Shown piece after piece: positions 1-7,862 of a stretch of 64,000 nt of DNA. Numbering within the stretch: position 1 is the stretch's first letter; the number at the start of each line of letters is the position of its first letter. Position numbers and translations under genes: made by a program. The DNA comes from Centipeda felix (GTDB taxonomy: Bacteria > Bacillota > Negativicutes > Selenomonadales > Selenomonadaceae): the NCBI RefSeq assembly GCF_900186465.1, contig NZ_LT891957.1:122328-186327 (forward strand). The letters run 5' to 3'. A model generated the notes under the pieces. The model was not told where the DNA came from and did no database searches. It worked only from the letters and a program-made list of their open reading frames with translations.

Positions 1-594
1 CAGCACCGCCCCCTCGTCGATCGAGAGGGAGTCATCGGGCACGAGCGTCGATTCGTCAACGACGCGCACAATACCTGTCCCTCCGCACGTCTCACAGGCA
101 CCGCCGCTGTTGAACGCGAGTTCCTCCGCACCCGGCGCATAGAAATGTGCGCCGCACGTCGGGCAGACGATTTCCTGCTCCGCCGCCACCTTGCGCGTCG
201 GCGGTACATAGTGGCCATTCGGGCAGCGATGGCTTGCCAAACGAGAGAACATCAGCCGCACAATGTTCAGCAGCTCCGTGGAGGTTCCAAACGTGCTGCG
301 CATCCCGGGCACGCCGGGGCGCTGATGCAGCGCAAGCGCCGCAGGGATATAGCGCACCTCATCGACACATGCCTTCTCTGCCTGTGTCATGCGCCGCCTC
401 GTATACGTTGACAATGCCTCAAGGTAGCGGCGTGAACCCTCGGCGTAAAGCACGCCAAGTGCGAGCGAGGACTTTCCCGAGCCGGAGACGCCCGCAATAC
501 CTACAATCCGATGCAGCGGAATATCGACAGATATATTTTTCAAATTGTGGACGCGCGCCCCGCGGACTTCAATCGCCATCGGCTGCTTTTCCAT
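1..594 (-). CDS. UvrA-type ABC ATPase (excinuclease subunit A-like), N-terminal part only
   Basis: The gene enters from outside the window and reads leftward; 198 codons are visible. Residues 35-42 are a Walker A loop (GVSGSGKS), followed by [13 protein letters not shown], the UvrA counterpart of RRYVESLSAYARQ. Two CxxCG pairs near residues 145-180 (CPTCG, CETCGG) form the start of the UvrA zinc-binding insertion. UvrA proteins are paired ABC ATPases that scan DNA for damage; a second, drug-resistance-linked subgroup (UvrA2/DrrC-like) exists. The segment after the Walker A region ([17 protein letters not shown]) differs from the canonical DQKTTSRNPRSTVGT stretch, so I lean to a UvrA paralogue rather than the housekeeping uvrA. 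The start is the ATG at 594; a GTG lies two codons upstream. The C-terminal ATPase is outside the window. Confidence 0.85.
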   Translation of the reverse strand, partial: MEKQPMAIEVRGARVHNLKNISVDIPLHRIVGIAGVSGSGKSSLALGVLYAEGSRRYLEALSTYTRRRMTQAEKACVDEVRYIPAALALHQRPGVPGMRSTFGTSTELLNIVRLMFSRLASHRCPNGHYVPPTRKVAAEQEIVCPTCGAHFYAPGAEELAFNSGGACETCGGTGIVRVVDESTLVPDDSLSIDEGAVL

Positions 595-692
595 TACCAC
601 ATGCCTCCTCGCTTTCTTTGTGCTGCCGAAATCATCATACCGCCTTGCCGCACATATTCAAACAGCAGCCACCTGCATTTCAAATAAAAAAA

Positions 693-800
693 TCATAACA
701 CAGAACACGCTGTGTTGCCTAAACGCTCGATTGCCTCCACAGGACAGCTCTCATGGCACAGGTCGCAGTGCAGACAATGCGCTGCGGCGATGACATCCAA
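693..800 (-). pseudogene. 4Fe-4S ferredoxin-like fragment
   Basis: A 35-codon stretch encodes CLHCDLCHESCP followed by VEAIERL, the standard CxxCxxCxxxCP iron-sulfur cluster motif. There is no ATG: an in-frame stop lies just upstream, and only a TTG at 800 could open it, without a ribosome site. It sits directly after the broken MATE gene on the same strand. I read it as the decayed remainder of a ferredoxin or a ferredoxin domain; a functional mini-ferredoxin with a TTG start is possible but less likely. Confidence 0.45.
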
Positions 801-832
801 GTCTAATAGACTTTATTTTATCCGTGAACCTC

Positions 833-1128
833 CTAAGTAGGAACATCTTGCTCCATATGTATCAACTCCTGCCAATGCCGATACATTGTCGACATTGCAA
901 GGATAAATGCAAGAATTTCCGCGATGGATCCCGCGTAGAACACGCCATCCAAACCAAAGAGACAAGGAAGCAAGATGAGAAACGATATAATTTGGATGAC
1001 GACTGTGGCGAGTGCCGCACCCTCAATCTCCCACCCAAATCCGATCATAAAGAGGTTTTCTGAATCAGTCCCCCGACAGGTGCGACACCAAGCGGATTCT
1101 CCTTTGGTGTCATGGCGACTTTGGGCAT
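833..1128 (-). pseudogene. MATE-family efflux pump with large internal deletion
   Basis: A ribosome site (AGGAG) and ATG at 1128 begin a 24-residue piece typical of the N-terminus of MATE transporters (MTPKENPLGVAPVGGLI). Its frame stops within a few codons. In a second frame the sequence continues with a segment typical of the MATE C-terminal helices (IEGAALATV, GLDGVFYAGSIAE, ending near QELIHMEQD). Roughly 350 residues between the two ends are missing, so a single deletion seems to have removed the middle of the gene. MATE proteins export drugs in exchange for Na+ or H+; this remnant cannot do so. It lies just downstream of the metallo-hydrolase terminator. Confidence 0.75.
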
Positions 1129-1160
1129 ACAAGCTCCTATCAAATAGAATCACGGAATTA

Positions 1161-1199
1161 AAGAGATTCCAAACGCTAAGTGGAGCGATTGGAATCTCT
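1161..1199 (-). terminator. Repeated terminator hairpin, copy 1
   Basis: Arms AAGAGATTCC and GGAATCTCT enclose a loop containing aacgcta and gcgatt. On the minus strand the stem is followed by a short T run. It lies 31 bases after the stop of the metallo-hydrolase gene and is one of seven near-identical hairpins in the first 23 kb. Confidence 0.7.
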
Positions 1200-1230
1200 G
1201 TTGTGTGCGGAATTTACCGTATGACAGGAA

Positions 1231-2043
1231 TTAAGCTCTGGCTGTTGCGGCTTTATATTCAACCGACGCACCATCGGACGGCATATCATAATTCACCACG
1301 CCGCGACGTGCCAAACATCCTCGCAGTGTATGCCTCGTAAGCGCAGCATGTGCGACATTGTCCAAGTGCGTCAGATAAAGACGGGCGTTAGGCGCAGTCA
1401 TTGCAACGCAGTGAACATCTTCATCGTTCATGATGAGGCGTCCATTTTCCACGGTCTCTGCGGCACAACAGTTCAGGGCAATCACCTCAGGCTGATAGTT
1501 CCGCAGTGTCTCAGCTATGCCGGAATACCAGACCGTATCCCCTGCCAAATAGAAGGTGTTCTCCTCCGATGCCTCAAACACAATCCCCATCGCGTCACCG
1601 CACGGAACAACGGTGCCGTGCAGGGCAGGGACGCGGGTCAGTCTCGCCGCACCGAACTCCATACCGCTTGTCGGCAGGACGATTACCTCTGAAAACCCGG
1701 AACTCCGCAGAACAGAGGCATCCTCCTCCGACTGACAGATGACTGGAACCGCCTTATCAAGCGGCGCACCGACCGTCCCGTCCGGTGCCATATCAATATG
1801 ATCGGGATGCAGATGCGTAACGATGTAGTAGTCGACACCGCTCAAAATCTGCCCCATATCCATCGGCAAATTGTAGAACGGCATCGGAAGATGCTCCTTC
1901 ATCGGATCGGGGATGTGGAACGGCATGTCCGGAATATCGACAAATGACATCTGGTGTTTCGGTGCAAGCCACGGATCAATCAGAAAGACTTTCCCTGCAT
2001 AGTCCAAACGGTTCGTTGCATTGCGAATCTGTGTGAGTTTCAT
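1231..2043 (-). CDS. Metallo-beta-lactamase-fold hydrolase (UlaG-like)
   Basis: 270 residues. THLHPDHID near residue 76 is the HxHxDH zinc-binding signature of the metallo-beta-lactamase superfamily. The later AGDTVWYSG (about 167-175) supplies the bridging Asp, and LTHLDNVAH near the C-terminus a further His. No signal peptide is visible, so it should be cytoplasmic. The layout resembles UlaG/YycJ-type hydrolases that act on sugar lactones or phosphodiesters; substrate cannot be read from sequence. It is divergent from the LysR-type gene starting at 2190, and that regulator is the obvious candidate to control it. Confidence 0.8.
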   Translation of the reverse strand: MKLTQIRNATNRLDYAGKVFLIDPWLAPKHQMSFVDIPDMPFHIPDPMKEHLPMPFYNLPMDMGQILSGVDYYIVTHLHPDHIDMAPDGTVGAPLDKAVPVICQSEEDASVLRSSGFSEVIVLPTSGMEFGAARLTRVPALHGTVVPCGDAMGIVFEASEENTFYLAGDTVWYSGIAETLRNYQPEVIALNCCAAETVENGRLIMNDEDVHCVAMTAPNARLYLTHLDNVAHAALTRHTLRGCLARRGVVNYDMPSDGASVEYKAATARA

Positions 2044-2189
2044 AAGTGTTCCTCCTGTTCATCATTTGGTTGATCTGTTTCAGCAGTATATCGAACTTCC
2101 CAAATGATAACAAGAAAAACAACGGGGCTTGCCGAAACAATATTGTTGCGGTAAAATAGATAACGATGAAAAAGCTGGGAGGTATGAAG

Positions 2190-3101
2190 ATGAATCGAAA
2201 ACAGATGGAGTATTTTATTGAGGTCTATCGCTGCGGCAATATCCAGACGGCAGCAGATCATCTTTATGTTGCAAGACAAGGTCTCAGCAGAGCGATGAGA
2301 TCATTGGAGGCGGAGCTTGGGCAGCCGCTTTTCACCCGTACCCCACGCGGAATCATTCCGACCGATTATGCAGCAGCGCTACTGCCCCACGTTCAACGTA
2401 TGCTGGATGAATATCAATCCATCGAAAGCATGAAATCCCTCGCCACCCATTCAAAAAGTGTTGTTACCATTTTTGCACTGGATCACGTCTTTTCTTATCT
2501 TGGATCGCAATTTCTACAGGATTTTCATACTACTCATCCGAGCATTATTCTGAGCATTGTCGATACAACAGACGACGATGCAATGGAGGGACTTCTAACA
2601 AAGCGATCTCATTTTTCCATTGTCACCGCCCCTTTTGATCAGACACGCTTTCAAGGGGACGTACTCTTTTTCTCCCGCTACTGTGCTCGTCTCTCTGCGC
2701 ATCATCCCTTGGCAGAAAAGAGCCGTATCTCCTACACAGATCTCGACGGACAAATGATCATCAGTAAAGGACGCGCCTATCACTGTTTCCGTCATAATAT
2801 CGACAAACACATTCTCCTGCCAGGTCTCAAAATCGAGATTCTAGCCGAAACTGCCGATGAATCCCTCATTGTTGATCTGCTGCGTCATAATCCTGCGATC
2901 AATCTCGGCTACGACTACGCAGCCGTCATGAACAGACAGCCGGACATTGTCATGCGAGAACTTGGCGACGGAAAAGATGTGGGGCAGGAGGTATGCCTCA
3001 TACAGGACAAGACCGTCATCCTCACCGAAGCGGCGCGTACATTCCGTCAATTCCTCTTGGATTGGCTGAAAAAAACGAGAAAGGATCGTATCATATGGTA
3101 A
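2190..3101 (+). CDS. LysR-type transcriptional regulator
   Basis: About 303 residues. The N-terminal winged helix-turn-helix is plain (MEYFIEVYRCGNIQTAADHL, then VARQGLSRAMRSLEAELG), followed by LFTRTPRGI, the usual LysR linker start. The rest forms the effector-binding domain. I place the start at the ATG at 2190 because GGGAGG lies 7 bases upstream; two earlier in-frame ATGs at 2166 and 2184 are too far from or too close to that site. It is divergent from the metallo-hydrolase gene with about 145 bases between them, the usual arrangement for a LysR regulator and its target. Its ligand is unknown. Confidence 0.88.
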   Translation: MNRKQMEYFIEVYRCGNIQTAADHLYVARQGLSRAMRSLEAELGQPLFTRTPRGIIPTDYAAALLPHVQRMLDEYQSIESMKSLATHSKSVVTIFALDHVFSYLGSQFLQDFHTTHPSIILSIVDTTDDDAMEGLLTKRSHFSIVTAPFDQTRFQGDVLFFSRYCARLSAHHPLAEKSRISYTDLDGQMIISKGRAYHCFRHNIDKHILLPGLKIEILAETADESLIVDLLRHNPAINLGYDYAAVMNRQPDIVMRELGDGKDVGQEVCLIQDKTVILTEAARTFRQFLLDWLKKTRKDRIIW

Positions 3102-3186
3102 CTGATGAACAGAACCATTCTATTGCTATGGGGTCGCCCTCATGTGCCTTTACAATGGTTTCATAGGGGAGAAGTCGGTCACTCAT
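3091..3186 (-). pseudogene. Tn916-type helix-turn-helix protein, N-terminal scrap
   Basis: A good ribosome site (GGAGG) and ATG at 3186 open a 31-codon frame with LLPYETIVKAHEGDPIAIEW. This matches the start of the small helix-turn-helix/sigma-like proteins of Tn916-type conjugative elements (family pattern LPYEiIvAAskGD.eAI). The protein then ends abruptly by running into the LysR gene's 3' end. I take it as the edge of a former integrative element. Confidence 0.5.
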
Positions 3187-3226
3187 GGGGCAACACCTCC
3201 TTCTGTGTTTTTTGCACAAAATTTGA

Positions 3227-3257
3227 GGCTGCTGCACGTTTGTTTCGTGCAACAGCC
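3227..3257. repeat. Stem-loop in element remnant
   Basis: GGCTGCTGCACG and CGTGCAACAGCC form a 12-base stem with one G-T pair around a 7-base loop. No long T run follows on either strand. It precedes the helix-turn-helix scrap and, together with the flanking GC-rich stretch to 3345, looks like non-coding DNA of an integrative element. Confidence 0.5.
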
Positions 3258-3347
3258 CCCTTTGATTACCCACCAGCAAGGACAGACGGGGCTGTCAACG
3301 GTGGGCGCAGCCCATTCACTTGCCGTTGATCGGCTCGGCTGGATTTG

Positions 3348-3719
3348 CTAAATCAATTTTTTCAAAAGTGTTTCTACTTCTTTTGATTTCAACACTTTTC
3401 CCATAGAAGCAACCTGCTCATTTACAACAAGAGCTGGCATACTCATTACTCCATACTGCATGATTTTTTCCATGTCTGTAACATATTCAATCTCAATAGT
3501 AAGTCCCATTGAATGAACCGCTTCCTGAGTTGCTTCTAACAGTGCACGACAGCTTTTGCAACCAGAACCTAAAACCTTAATACAGCAAATTCCGTCCACT
3601 GTTTTTCCGCAACACTCTTTTTCCAGCTTGATTTCTGTTGCCTCGCTTGTCGGGCAGCCGGCATTACAAGCACACGCAGGCGTTTTTTCTTCTTTGTTTT
3701 TTCTGTTAAATAATGACAT
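3348..3719 (-). CDS. Small thioredoxin-family disulfide protein with Cys-rich N-terminus
   Basis: 123 residues from the ATG at 3719, which has GGAGG 9 bases upstream. Residues from about 47 onward form the redox-active small thioredoxin fold of the TIGR00412 type, with GSGCKSC as the active-site CxxC and SMPALVVNE as the cis-proline segment. The first 45 residues carry extra cysteines (ACACNAGC, KECCGK, GICC), suggesting metal or metalloid binding. It is the last gene of an operon with a Cys-rich peptide and an ArsP-like permease under an ArsR regulator. Such thioredoxins often accompany these permeases, probably as reductants or metal-handling partners. Base composition is AT-rich compared with the core genome. 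Confidence 0.82.
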   Translation of the reverse strand: MSLFNRKNKEEKTPACACNAGCPTSEATEIKLEKECCGKTVDGICCIKVLGSGCKSCRALLEATQEAVHSMGLTIEIEYVTDMEKIMQYGVMSMPALVVNEQVASMGKVLKSKEVETLLKKLI

Positions 3720-3734
3720 AATGAATACCTCCAT

Positions 3735-3929
3735 TTATTTTTCGCTTTCAAAGCGTTTTTTCAAAACCTCATAATGATTTCGATTGCTTTTATCCCCACC
3801 ATTATCCGGGAACAAGCAATAAGGCAAACTATCCGTTGTACGGTGCTTTATGACGCAAGCATAACACCTCCCATGATTTTGGCACGATATTTTAGGACAA
3901 ATACATTCTTTTACATTTTCGCAGTGTAT
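3735..3929 (-). CDS. Small Cys-rich protein of metalloid operon; no standard start codon
   Basis: A 64-codon open frame between the permease and thioredoxin genes reads ENVKECICPKISCQNHGRCY followed by ACVIKH and later YCLFPDNGG. The CxCPxxxCxNHGxCxxC pattern is a recognisable small Cys-rich family, likely metal-binding. The frame is bounded upstream by a stop and contains no ATG, GTG or TTG where needed. The best ribosome site (TGAGGT) points to an ATA at 3929. Either the start has mutated, translation begins at AUA, or one base is wrong. Spacing to both neighbours is short, so it belongs to the operon. Confidence 0.5.
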   Translation of the reverse strand: MHCENVKECICPKISCQNHGRCYACVIKHRTTDSLPYCLFPDNGGDKSNRNHYEVLKKRFESEK

Positions 3930-3943
3930 TTTTCTACCTCATT

Positions 3944-4957
3944 TCAAATTAGTATTGGCTGAATGGCATTAAAGAGATAGCCAACCAGTATAATTCCGAC
4001 AGTACAGATTGCGATAAAAATCCATAAAAGTTTAGGTTTTACAGCTTTACGAAGCATAATCATTGAAGGCAGGGACAAAGTAGTAACGCCCATCATAAAA
4101 GATAAAACAACGCCCAACAATGCGCCCTTTGCAAGTAGTGCTTCTGCAATCGGAATTGTTCCAAAAATATCTGCATACATGGGTACTCCGGCAATAGTTG
4201 CGATAATTACACCAAATGGGTTATTAGCTCCGAGTATCTTAACAATGATTTCTTCCGGTATCCAGTTATGAATAATAGCCCCGATACCTACACCAATCAA
4301 GACATAAGGTGCAACCTTTTTCGCAGTAGATACATCCTGTTCCCATGCAAAATGAAGTCTATCCTTAAAGTGCAATTCTTCCTGCGGAATATCAACAGAT
4401 TTTCCATTTTTAATGTATTCCTCTACTTCATTTTCAAGGTGTAATTTTTCGATTAAACTCCCTCCTGCAACAGCAATTATAAGTCCGAGCAGAACATACA
4501 CGATTGCCACTTTCCAGCCGAATATGCTCATAAGGAGTACAAGAGAGCCGAGGTCTACCATAGGAGAAGAAATTAAAAAAGAAAACGTAACACCCAGCGG
4601 CAGCCCGGCACTGGTAAAACCGATAAATAATGGAATGGACGAACAAGAACAAAACGGCGTAACTGTCCCCAAAAGGGCAGCTATCATATTTGCCCCTATT
4701 CCTCGAAATCTCCCTAATATCTTTTTGGTTCTCTCAGGCGGGAAATAACTTTGAATATACGAAACTATCAAAATTAAAACGCCCAGCAATAGCATAATTT
4801 TTATGGTGTCGTAGATGAAAAACTGAACGCTTCCCCCTAACCGAGTTTCAGTAGATAGACCACATGCTTCTAACAGATTTCCTATCAGTTGGTTTAGCCA
4901 TTTCATACCGAGGATTTCATTCTGAAAGAAATCCCAAACACTTTTTAGTGCCTGCAT
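3944..4957 (-). CDS. Permease of the UPF0718/ArsP family
   Basis: 337 residues with about eight to ten hydrophobic segments. The diagnostic motif TPFCSCSSIP sits near residue 101; these cysteines are essential in ArsP, the trivalent organoarsenical exporter, and are kept in the wider UPF0718 permeases. A second repeat half begins near residue 215 (APYVLIGVGIGAII) and carries ANNPFGVIIATIAGVPMYAD. It lies in the inner membrane. Context (ArsR regulator upstream, thioredoxin and Cys-rich peptide downstream) supports metalloid or thiol-metal export; the substrate itself is not readable. A ribosome site GAGGT precedes the ATG at 4957. Confidence 0.82.
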   Translation of the reverse strand: MQALKSVWDFFQNEILGMKWLNQLIGNLLEACGLSTETRLGGSVQFFIYDTIKIMLLLGVLILIVSYIQSYFPPERTKKILGRFRGIGANMIAALLGTVTPFCSCSSIPLFIGFTSAGLPLGVTFSFLISSPMVDLGSLVLLMSIFGWKVAIVYVLLGLIIAVAGGSLIEKLHLENEVEEYIKNGKSVDIPQEELHFKDRLHFAWEQDVSTAKKVAPYVLIGVGIGAIIHNWIPEEIIVKILGANNPFGVIIATIAGVPMYADIFGTIPIAEALLAKGALLGVVLSFMMGVTTLSLPSMIMLRKAVKPKLLWIFIAICTVGIILVGYLFNAIQPILI

Positions 4958-4977
4958 ATCCTAACCTCTCTTTCTTA

Positions 4978-5003
4978 TAAATCAAGAATTTTCGATTTGA
5001 TAT
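4978..5003 (-). promoter_or_regulatory. Candidate ArsR operator in front of the permease operon
   Basis: AAATCAAGAA and TTCGATTTGAT form an imperfect inverted repeat just upstream of the permease ribosome site. A similar site lies in front of arsR itself at about 5369-5391, so the two transcription units probably share one repressor. Confidence 0.45.
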
Positions 5004-5007
5004 TCCT

Positions 5008-5041
5008 AAAAAAAAACCGTTGCCATATTGGAACGGCTTTT
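5008..5041 (-). terminator. Rho-independent terminator after arsR
   Basis: On the minus strand AAAAGCCGTT and AACGGTTTTTTT form a stem around ccaatatggc, followed by nine T residues. It overlaps the last codon of arsR and separates it from the permease operon. Confidence 0.8.
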
Positions 5042-5357
5042 AGGTGTTTGAACACTTATTACAACTCATATTTGTTTCGTCAATAGCAATCGTATCTTTC
5101 AATAAAGCCAGTACCTTTTCACTGCCTTGCTTGCTGATTTGGTAATGTGTCCATTTACCGTCCTCACGACCTGTCACAATACCTGCTTCACATAGGATTT
5201 TCATGTGATAGGAAAGCGAAGATTGAGGCATATTCACTTCATCGGTTAAAGTGCAAGTACACTTTTCTCCATTCTGCAAAAGTTCTAAAATGCGTAATCT
5301 ACGTTCATCACTTAAAGCTTTAAAGATTTTTGCTCTTTCCTCATAAATAGTTGCCAT
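5040..5357 (-). CDS. ArsR-family metalloregulator
   Basis: 105 residues. The winged helix includes PQSSLSYHMKILCEAGIV as the recognition helix, and EKCTCTL in the preceding helix matches the ELCVCDL metal site of ArsR-type repressors. Three more cysteines sit at the C-terminus (MSCNKCSN), which could add to the metal site. Such proteins repress their operon until As(III), Sb(III) or a similar ion releases them. The gene is followed by its own terminator and then by the permease operon. Confidence 0.88.
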   Translation of the reverse strand: MATIYEERAKIFKALSDERRLRILELLQNGEKCTCTLTDEVNMPQSSLSYHMKILCEAGIVTGREDGKWTHYQISKQGSEKVLALLKDTIAIDETNMSCNKCSNT

Positions 5358-5368
5358 GCTCTCACCTC

Positions 5369-5391
5369 AAATCCAAATTTCTTGATTTAAG
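5369..5391 (-). promoter_or_regulatory. Candidate ArsR autoregulatory operator
   Basis: AAATCCAAATTTCTTGATTT is an imperfect palindrome between the arsR ribosome site and its likely promoter, and it shares the ATCAA/TTTGAT half-sites with the site at 4978-5003. Confidence 0.4.
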
Positions 5392-5397
5392 TGTATG

Positions 5398-6034
5398 CTT
5401 CAAATCGAAAAAAGTCAATATGAAATTATAGTTTTTCTAAATTTTGATAAACAGATACGGAATAATAGGGCCTGCTGTCTGCAAAATTCTTGTGTGCTAC
5501 TTTGCCGCACATGAGCATTATAGCACGGGATGTCACTATGGATTTTGTTTTTGTTTAGCTGTTCAACTTCATTTTACAACGAACCCCCAAAAGAGAATTG
5601 TGTAGATTCCCCTAATAGAGATCAATTTCCCATCTTGTTGGAGTTTATCATCTTCTTAGGCAAGCAGTCACGTCAATCTTGATTAGAAACCATTGTAGTT
5701 CTCCCAACGCCAACCTAAAACTCCCTGCTCGAAGCGCAGTATCTTCGACCTCGCCGATACATTCACAGCAAAGATTCCGGGCTACGACGAAACAATTGCT
5801 GCGGTCGGTGACGCACTCATTGTCTACGAGATCACATTTCCCACTGCGACAGTGACCGTCGATATGGAACACAGTGGAACGGTGACGATTTGAGTGTTGC
5901 TGCCCCATACCGATGATTGAAGGGCATCTTTCTTAGGGTGACTGAAAGGTCGTCCTTTTTGCGGCGTCTGTTGCGAGGCCACTTCTGGTAAATGGAATCT
6001 TTTGCGTGAAAGGTGATCTCTTGAATTTATATCT
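5398..6034. other. Decayed region without an intact gene
   Basis: No gene with a start and ribosome site is visible. Bases 5568-5585 (TTCATTTTACAACGAACC) match the right end of the IS30-family element at 29.3-30.5 kb, so a copy once ended here. On the plus strand about 5707-5893 there is an open stretch without a start that ends in TFPTATVTVDMEHSGTVTI; it may be the tail of a lost protein, but I do not recognise it. Confidence 0.45.
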
Positions 6035-6556
6035 TCATCCCTCAACTGCAGTCTCAATCCCGCCCTTGAAAACAACAGTCACCGCGCCATCCTCCTTAAC
6101 TACAATGTGATCGAGCAGCCCACTCCATAGCTCCTCGTCAAACTCGACTTGTTCCCCGTTGATACCATATACCACTTGAATTATGGTCTCCAAAGTCTTT
6201 CTCTTACCCTCCCTCTCGGCAATTTGCTCATCCAACCTCGCTAGATGCCCCTGCTTTTCCAGATAGCGTGCGCGAATCTCATTCTCCTGTTTCAGATATG
6301 CGTTCTGATCCTGTGCCACCCGCGCATTCTCACGAATCAGTATTTCAAGACGTTCTGCCAAAACGCCGAGTTCCTGCTCTGCTCTATTACGCTCCTCGAC
6401 AAGCTCCTCCGTTTGGCAAACACTGTCAATCAGGGAATGGAGTTCCGCGATTACGTTCTCTTTGACTTCCACCAACGAGTTCAGTGCCTTGACGAAAAGC
6501 TCTTTGATCTCTCCTCCTCGGTCAAGTGGACAGTTCCCTAGATAGAGGACAAGCAA
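6035..6556 (-). pseudogene. Large serine recombinase, C-terminal remnant
   Basis: 173 codons. The pattern FVKALNSL, ENARVAQDQNAYLKQENEIR, then a coiled-coil stretch, then VEFDEELWSGLLDHIVV matches the C-terminal coiled coil and tail of large serine recombinases that excise and integrate conjugative elements. The catalytic N-terminal domain, the zinc ribbon and any start signal are missing. With the Tn916-type scrap at 3.1 kb it brackets the AT-rich metalloid module, suggesting that 3.1-6.6 kb is what is left of one integrative element. Confidence 0.75.
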
Positions 6557-6609
6557 GAAAATCCCTCCTGTTGTAGTGGTCTGCTCCCTAGAGAACGGAC
6601 AGTAAAAAG

Positions 6610-6702
6610 ATCCCTACTGTTGTAAAATAAAAATTACAACAGTAGGGATTCGTCATGTCTAGAAAGTATACAAAAATAGAAATGTTGTCAGATGAAATTC
6701 TC
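6610..6702 (+). mobile_element. IS3-family remnant: terminal palindrome plus start of orfA
   Basis: ATCCCTACTGTTGTAA (6610-6625) and its perfect complement (6634-6649) flank 8 bases. The right arm is followed by an ATG at 6655 and MSRKYTKIEMLSDEIL, which looks like the first residues of an IS3/IS150-type OrfA. After about 16 codons the sequence switches into the yifB fragment. The rest of the element is gone. Confidence 0.5.
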
Positions 6703-6709
6703 CACCGCA

Positions 6710-7134
6710 ATGGACGGAGCAACGTAGAGCTCCGTCAGTCCCCGCTCATGTGCCGTAATCGCCATCGGAAGAATACCACTGATCGGACGGCAGTTCCCAT
6801 CGAGGGAGAGTTCCGCAGAGAAAAGCGCACTCTGCACTGCCGTCTCCGGAACCATACCGTAGGATGCAAGGAGACCAACGGCAATCGGCAGATCAAGCCC
6901 CGAGCTGTCCTTTCGCACATCGGCGGGTGCAAGATTGACCGTCACACGCTCCTGCCGCAGCTGGATGCCGGGGTTGCGGATTGCCGTCCGCACACGCTCC
7001 TTCGACTCCTTTACCGACGTATCGGGAAGCCCCACCAACACAAAGCCCGGCAGTCCGGGCGACACATCCACCTCAACGTCGATAATCCGTCCATCGATCC
7101 CGAGGGTCGTCGCACCATAAGTCTTTGCAAACAA
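6710..7134 (-). pseudogene. yifB: yifB (comM) 5' fragment, copy 1
   Basis: From a TTG start at 7134 with GGAGGG upstream, 140 codons encode the N-terminal domain of YifB/ComM, the Mg-chelatase-like AAA+ family (GIDGRIIDVEVDVSPGLPGF, then GLPDTSVKESKERVRTAI, then SSGLDLPIAVGLL). ComM is a hexameric helicase that promotes branch migration during natural transformation. The fragment ends at residue ~140, before the AAA+ core, where it joins the IS3 scrap, so it is not a working gene. It has intact frame and start. It differs from copies 2 and 3 at several residues (FVLVGL versus FELVGL; NPGI versus NSGI). Confidence 0.85.
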
Positions 7135-7257
7135 CGGCCTTCCCTCCTACGTTTCAAATATAAGAAAATTATAACACAGGATAGGGCAAGATGGCTAATG
7201 ATTCTTTGCAACAAAAAAGAGATTCCAGGCGCTAGGCAGGACGGGTGGAATCTCTCT
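7135..7257 (-). repeat. yifB leader repeat, copy 1 (promoter, ribosome site)
   Basis: The stretch upstream of copy 1 is repeated almost unchanged at 10206-10326 and 19906-20026 and in diverged form at 22776-22899. On the minus strand it holds the terminator hairpin, then gcaaagaatcattagcc, a TATAAT box at 7168-7173, and the GGAGGG ribosome site for the TTG start. No convincing -35 box is seen. Confidence 0.75.
7217..7257 (-). terminator. Repeated terminator hairpin, copy 2
   Basis: GGAATCTCT and AAGAGATTCC stem; on the minus strand the second arm runs into TTTTTT. It would stop transcripts coming from the PIN-like gene region before the yifB leader. Confidence 0.75.
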
Positions 7258-7862
7258 TGTTATCCTTGAAGCATCATTCATCAACGCCAATCTCAATCCC
7301 ATCAAACTTTCGATGACGCCCTCCATCATATCACTGCTTTTCCCGATTAGAAGCACGTTTTTCCTATAACCATTTTCTCCTTTAGCTCGCACCCAGAGAC
7401 TCTCTCATGTTCCAGAGCCCCTTTTCCCCATACGAATCATAAATCGTCTGGAGATGCTCCATTATCTCTTACTTCTGATCTGGATTTTTCCATATATCGT
7501 AGTAATAATAGAATCGTTTGTCGCATCAATTAGCGTCGAATTTTCCAGATCCTGTAAAACTCCTTCAGTTCCAAAATGCGCTCCCCCTCTATTTCCTCCT
7601 GAAAGCCGCCCTACCGGACATCTTTCATCAGCTAGGTATCAGGGAAAATGGTCAGATCCACAACAACGATCTTGTCCGGATGCAGCAGATTGAATATAGA
7701 TTTCGCCGTTGTTCTCAAATACATCCATGCGCAATTATTCCTTGGTAAGCCATGACTGTCCCCTTACTTTGATGGCTAAGAAGTCAACAACCATACTTTT
7801 CCTGTCCTTCTTTAGAATACGGAGCAACTGCGACAACACAGCCTTAGCGGACTCATAGAACA
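7258..7862. other. Region without an intact gene
   Basis: Short broken frames only. Minus-strand snippets such as MEHLQTIYDSYGEKGLW and NVLLIGKSSDMMEGVIES look once-coding but are interrupted by stops and lack starts. I do not recognise the parent proteins. The stretch follows the 3' end of the PIN-like membrane gene. Confidence 0.4.

Noticed and set aside
7195-7392. 65-codon minus-strand frame with VLLIGKSSDMMEGVIESL
   Set aside because: It overlaps the repeated hairpin and leader, has no convincing ribosome site, and neighbouring frames are broken; treated as decayed sequence.
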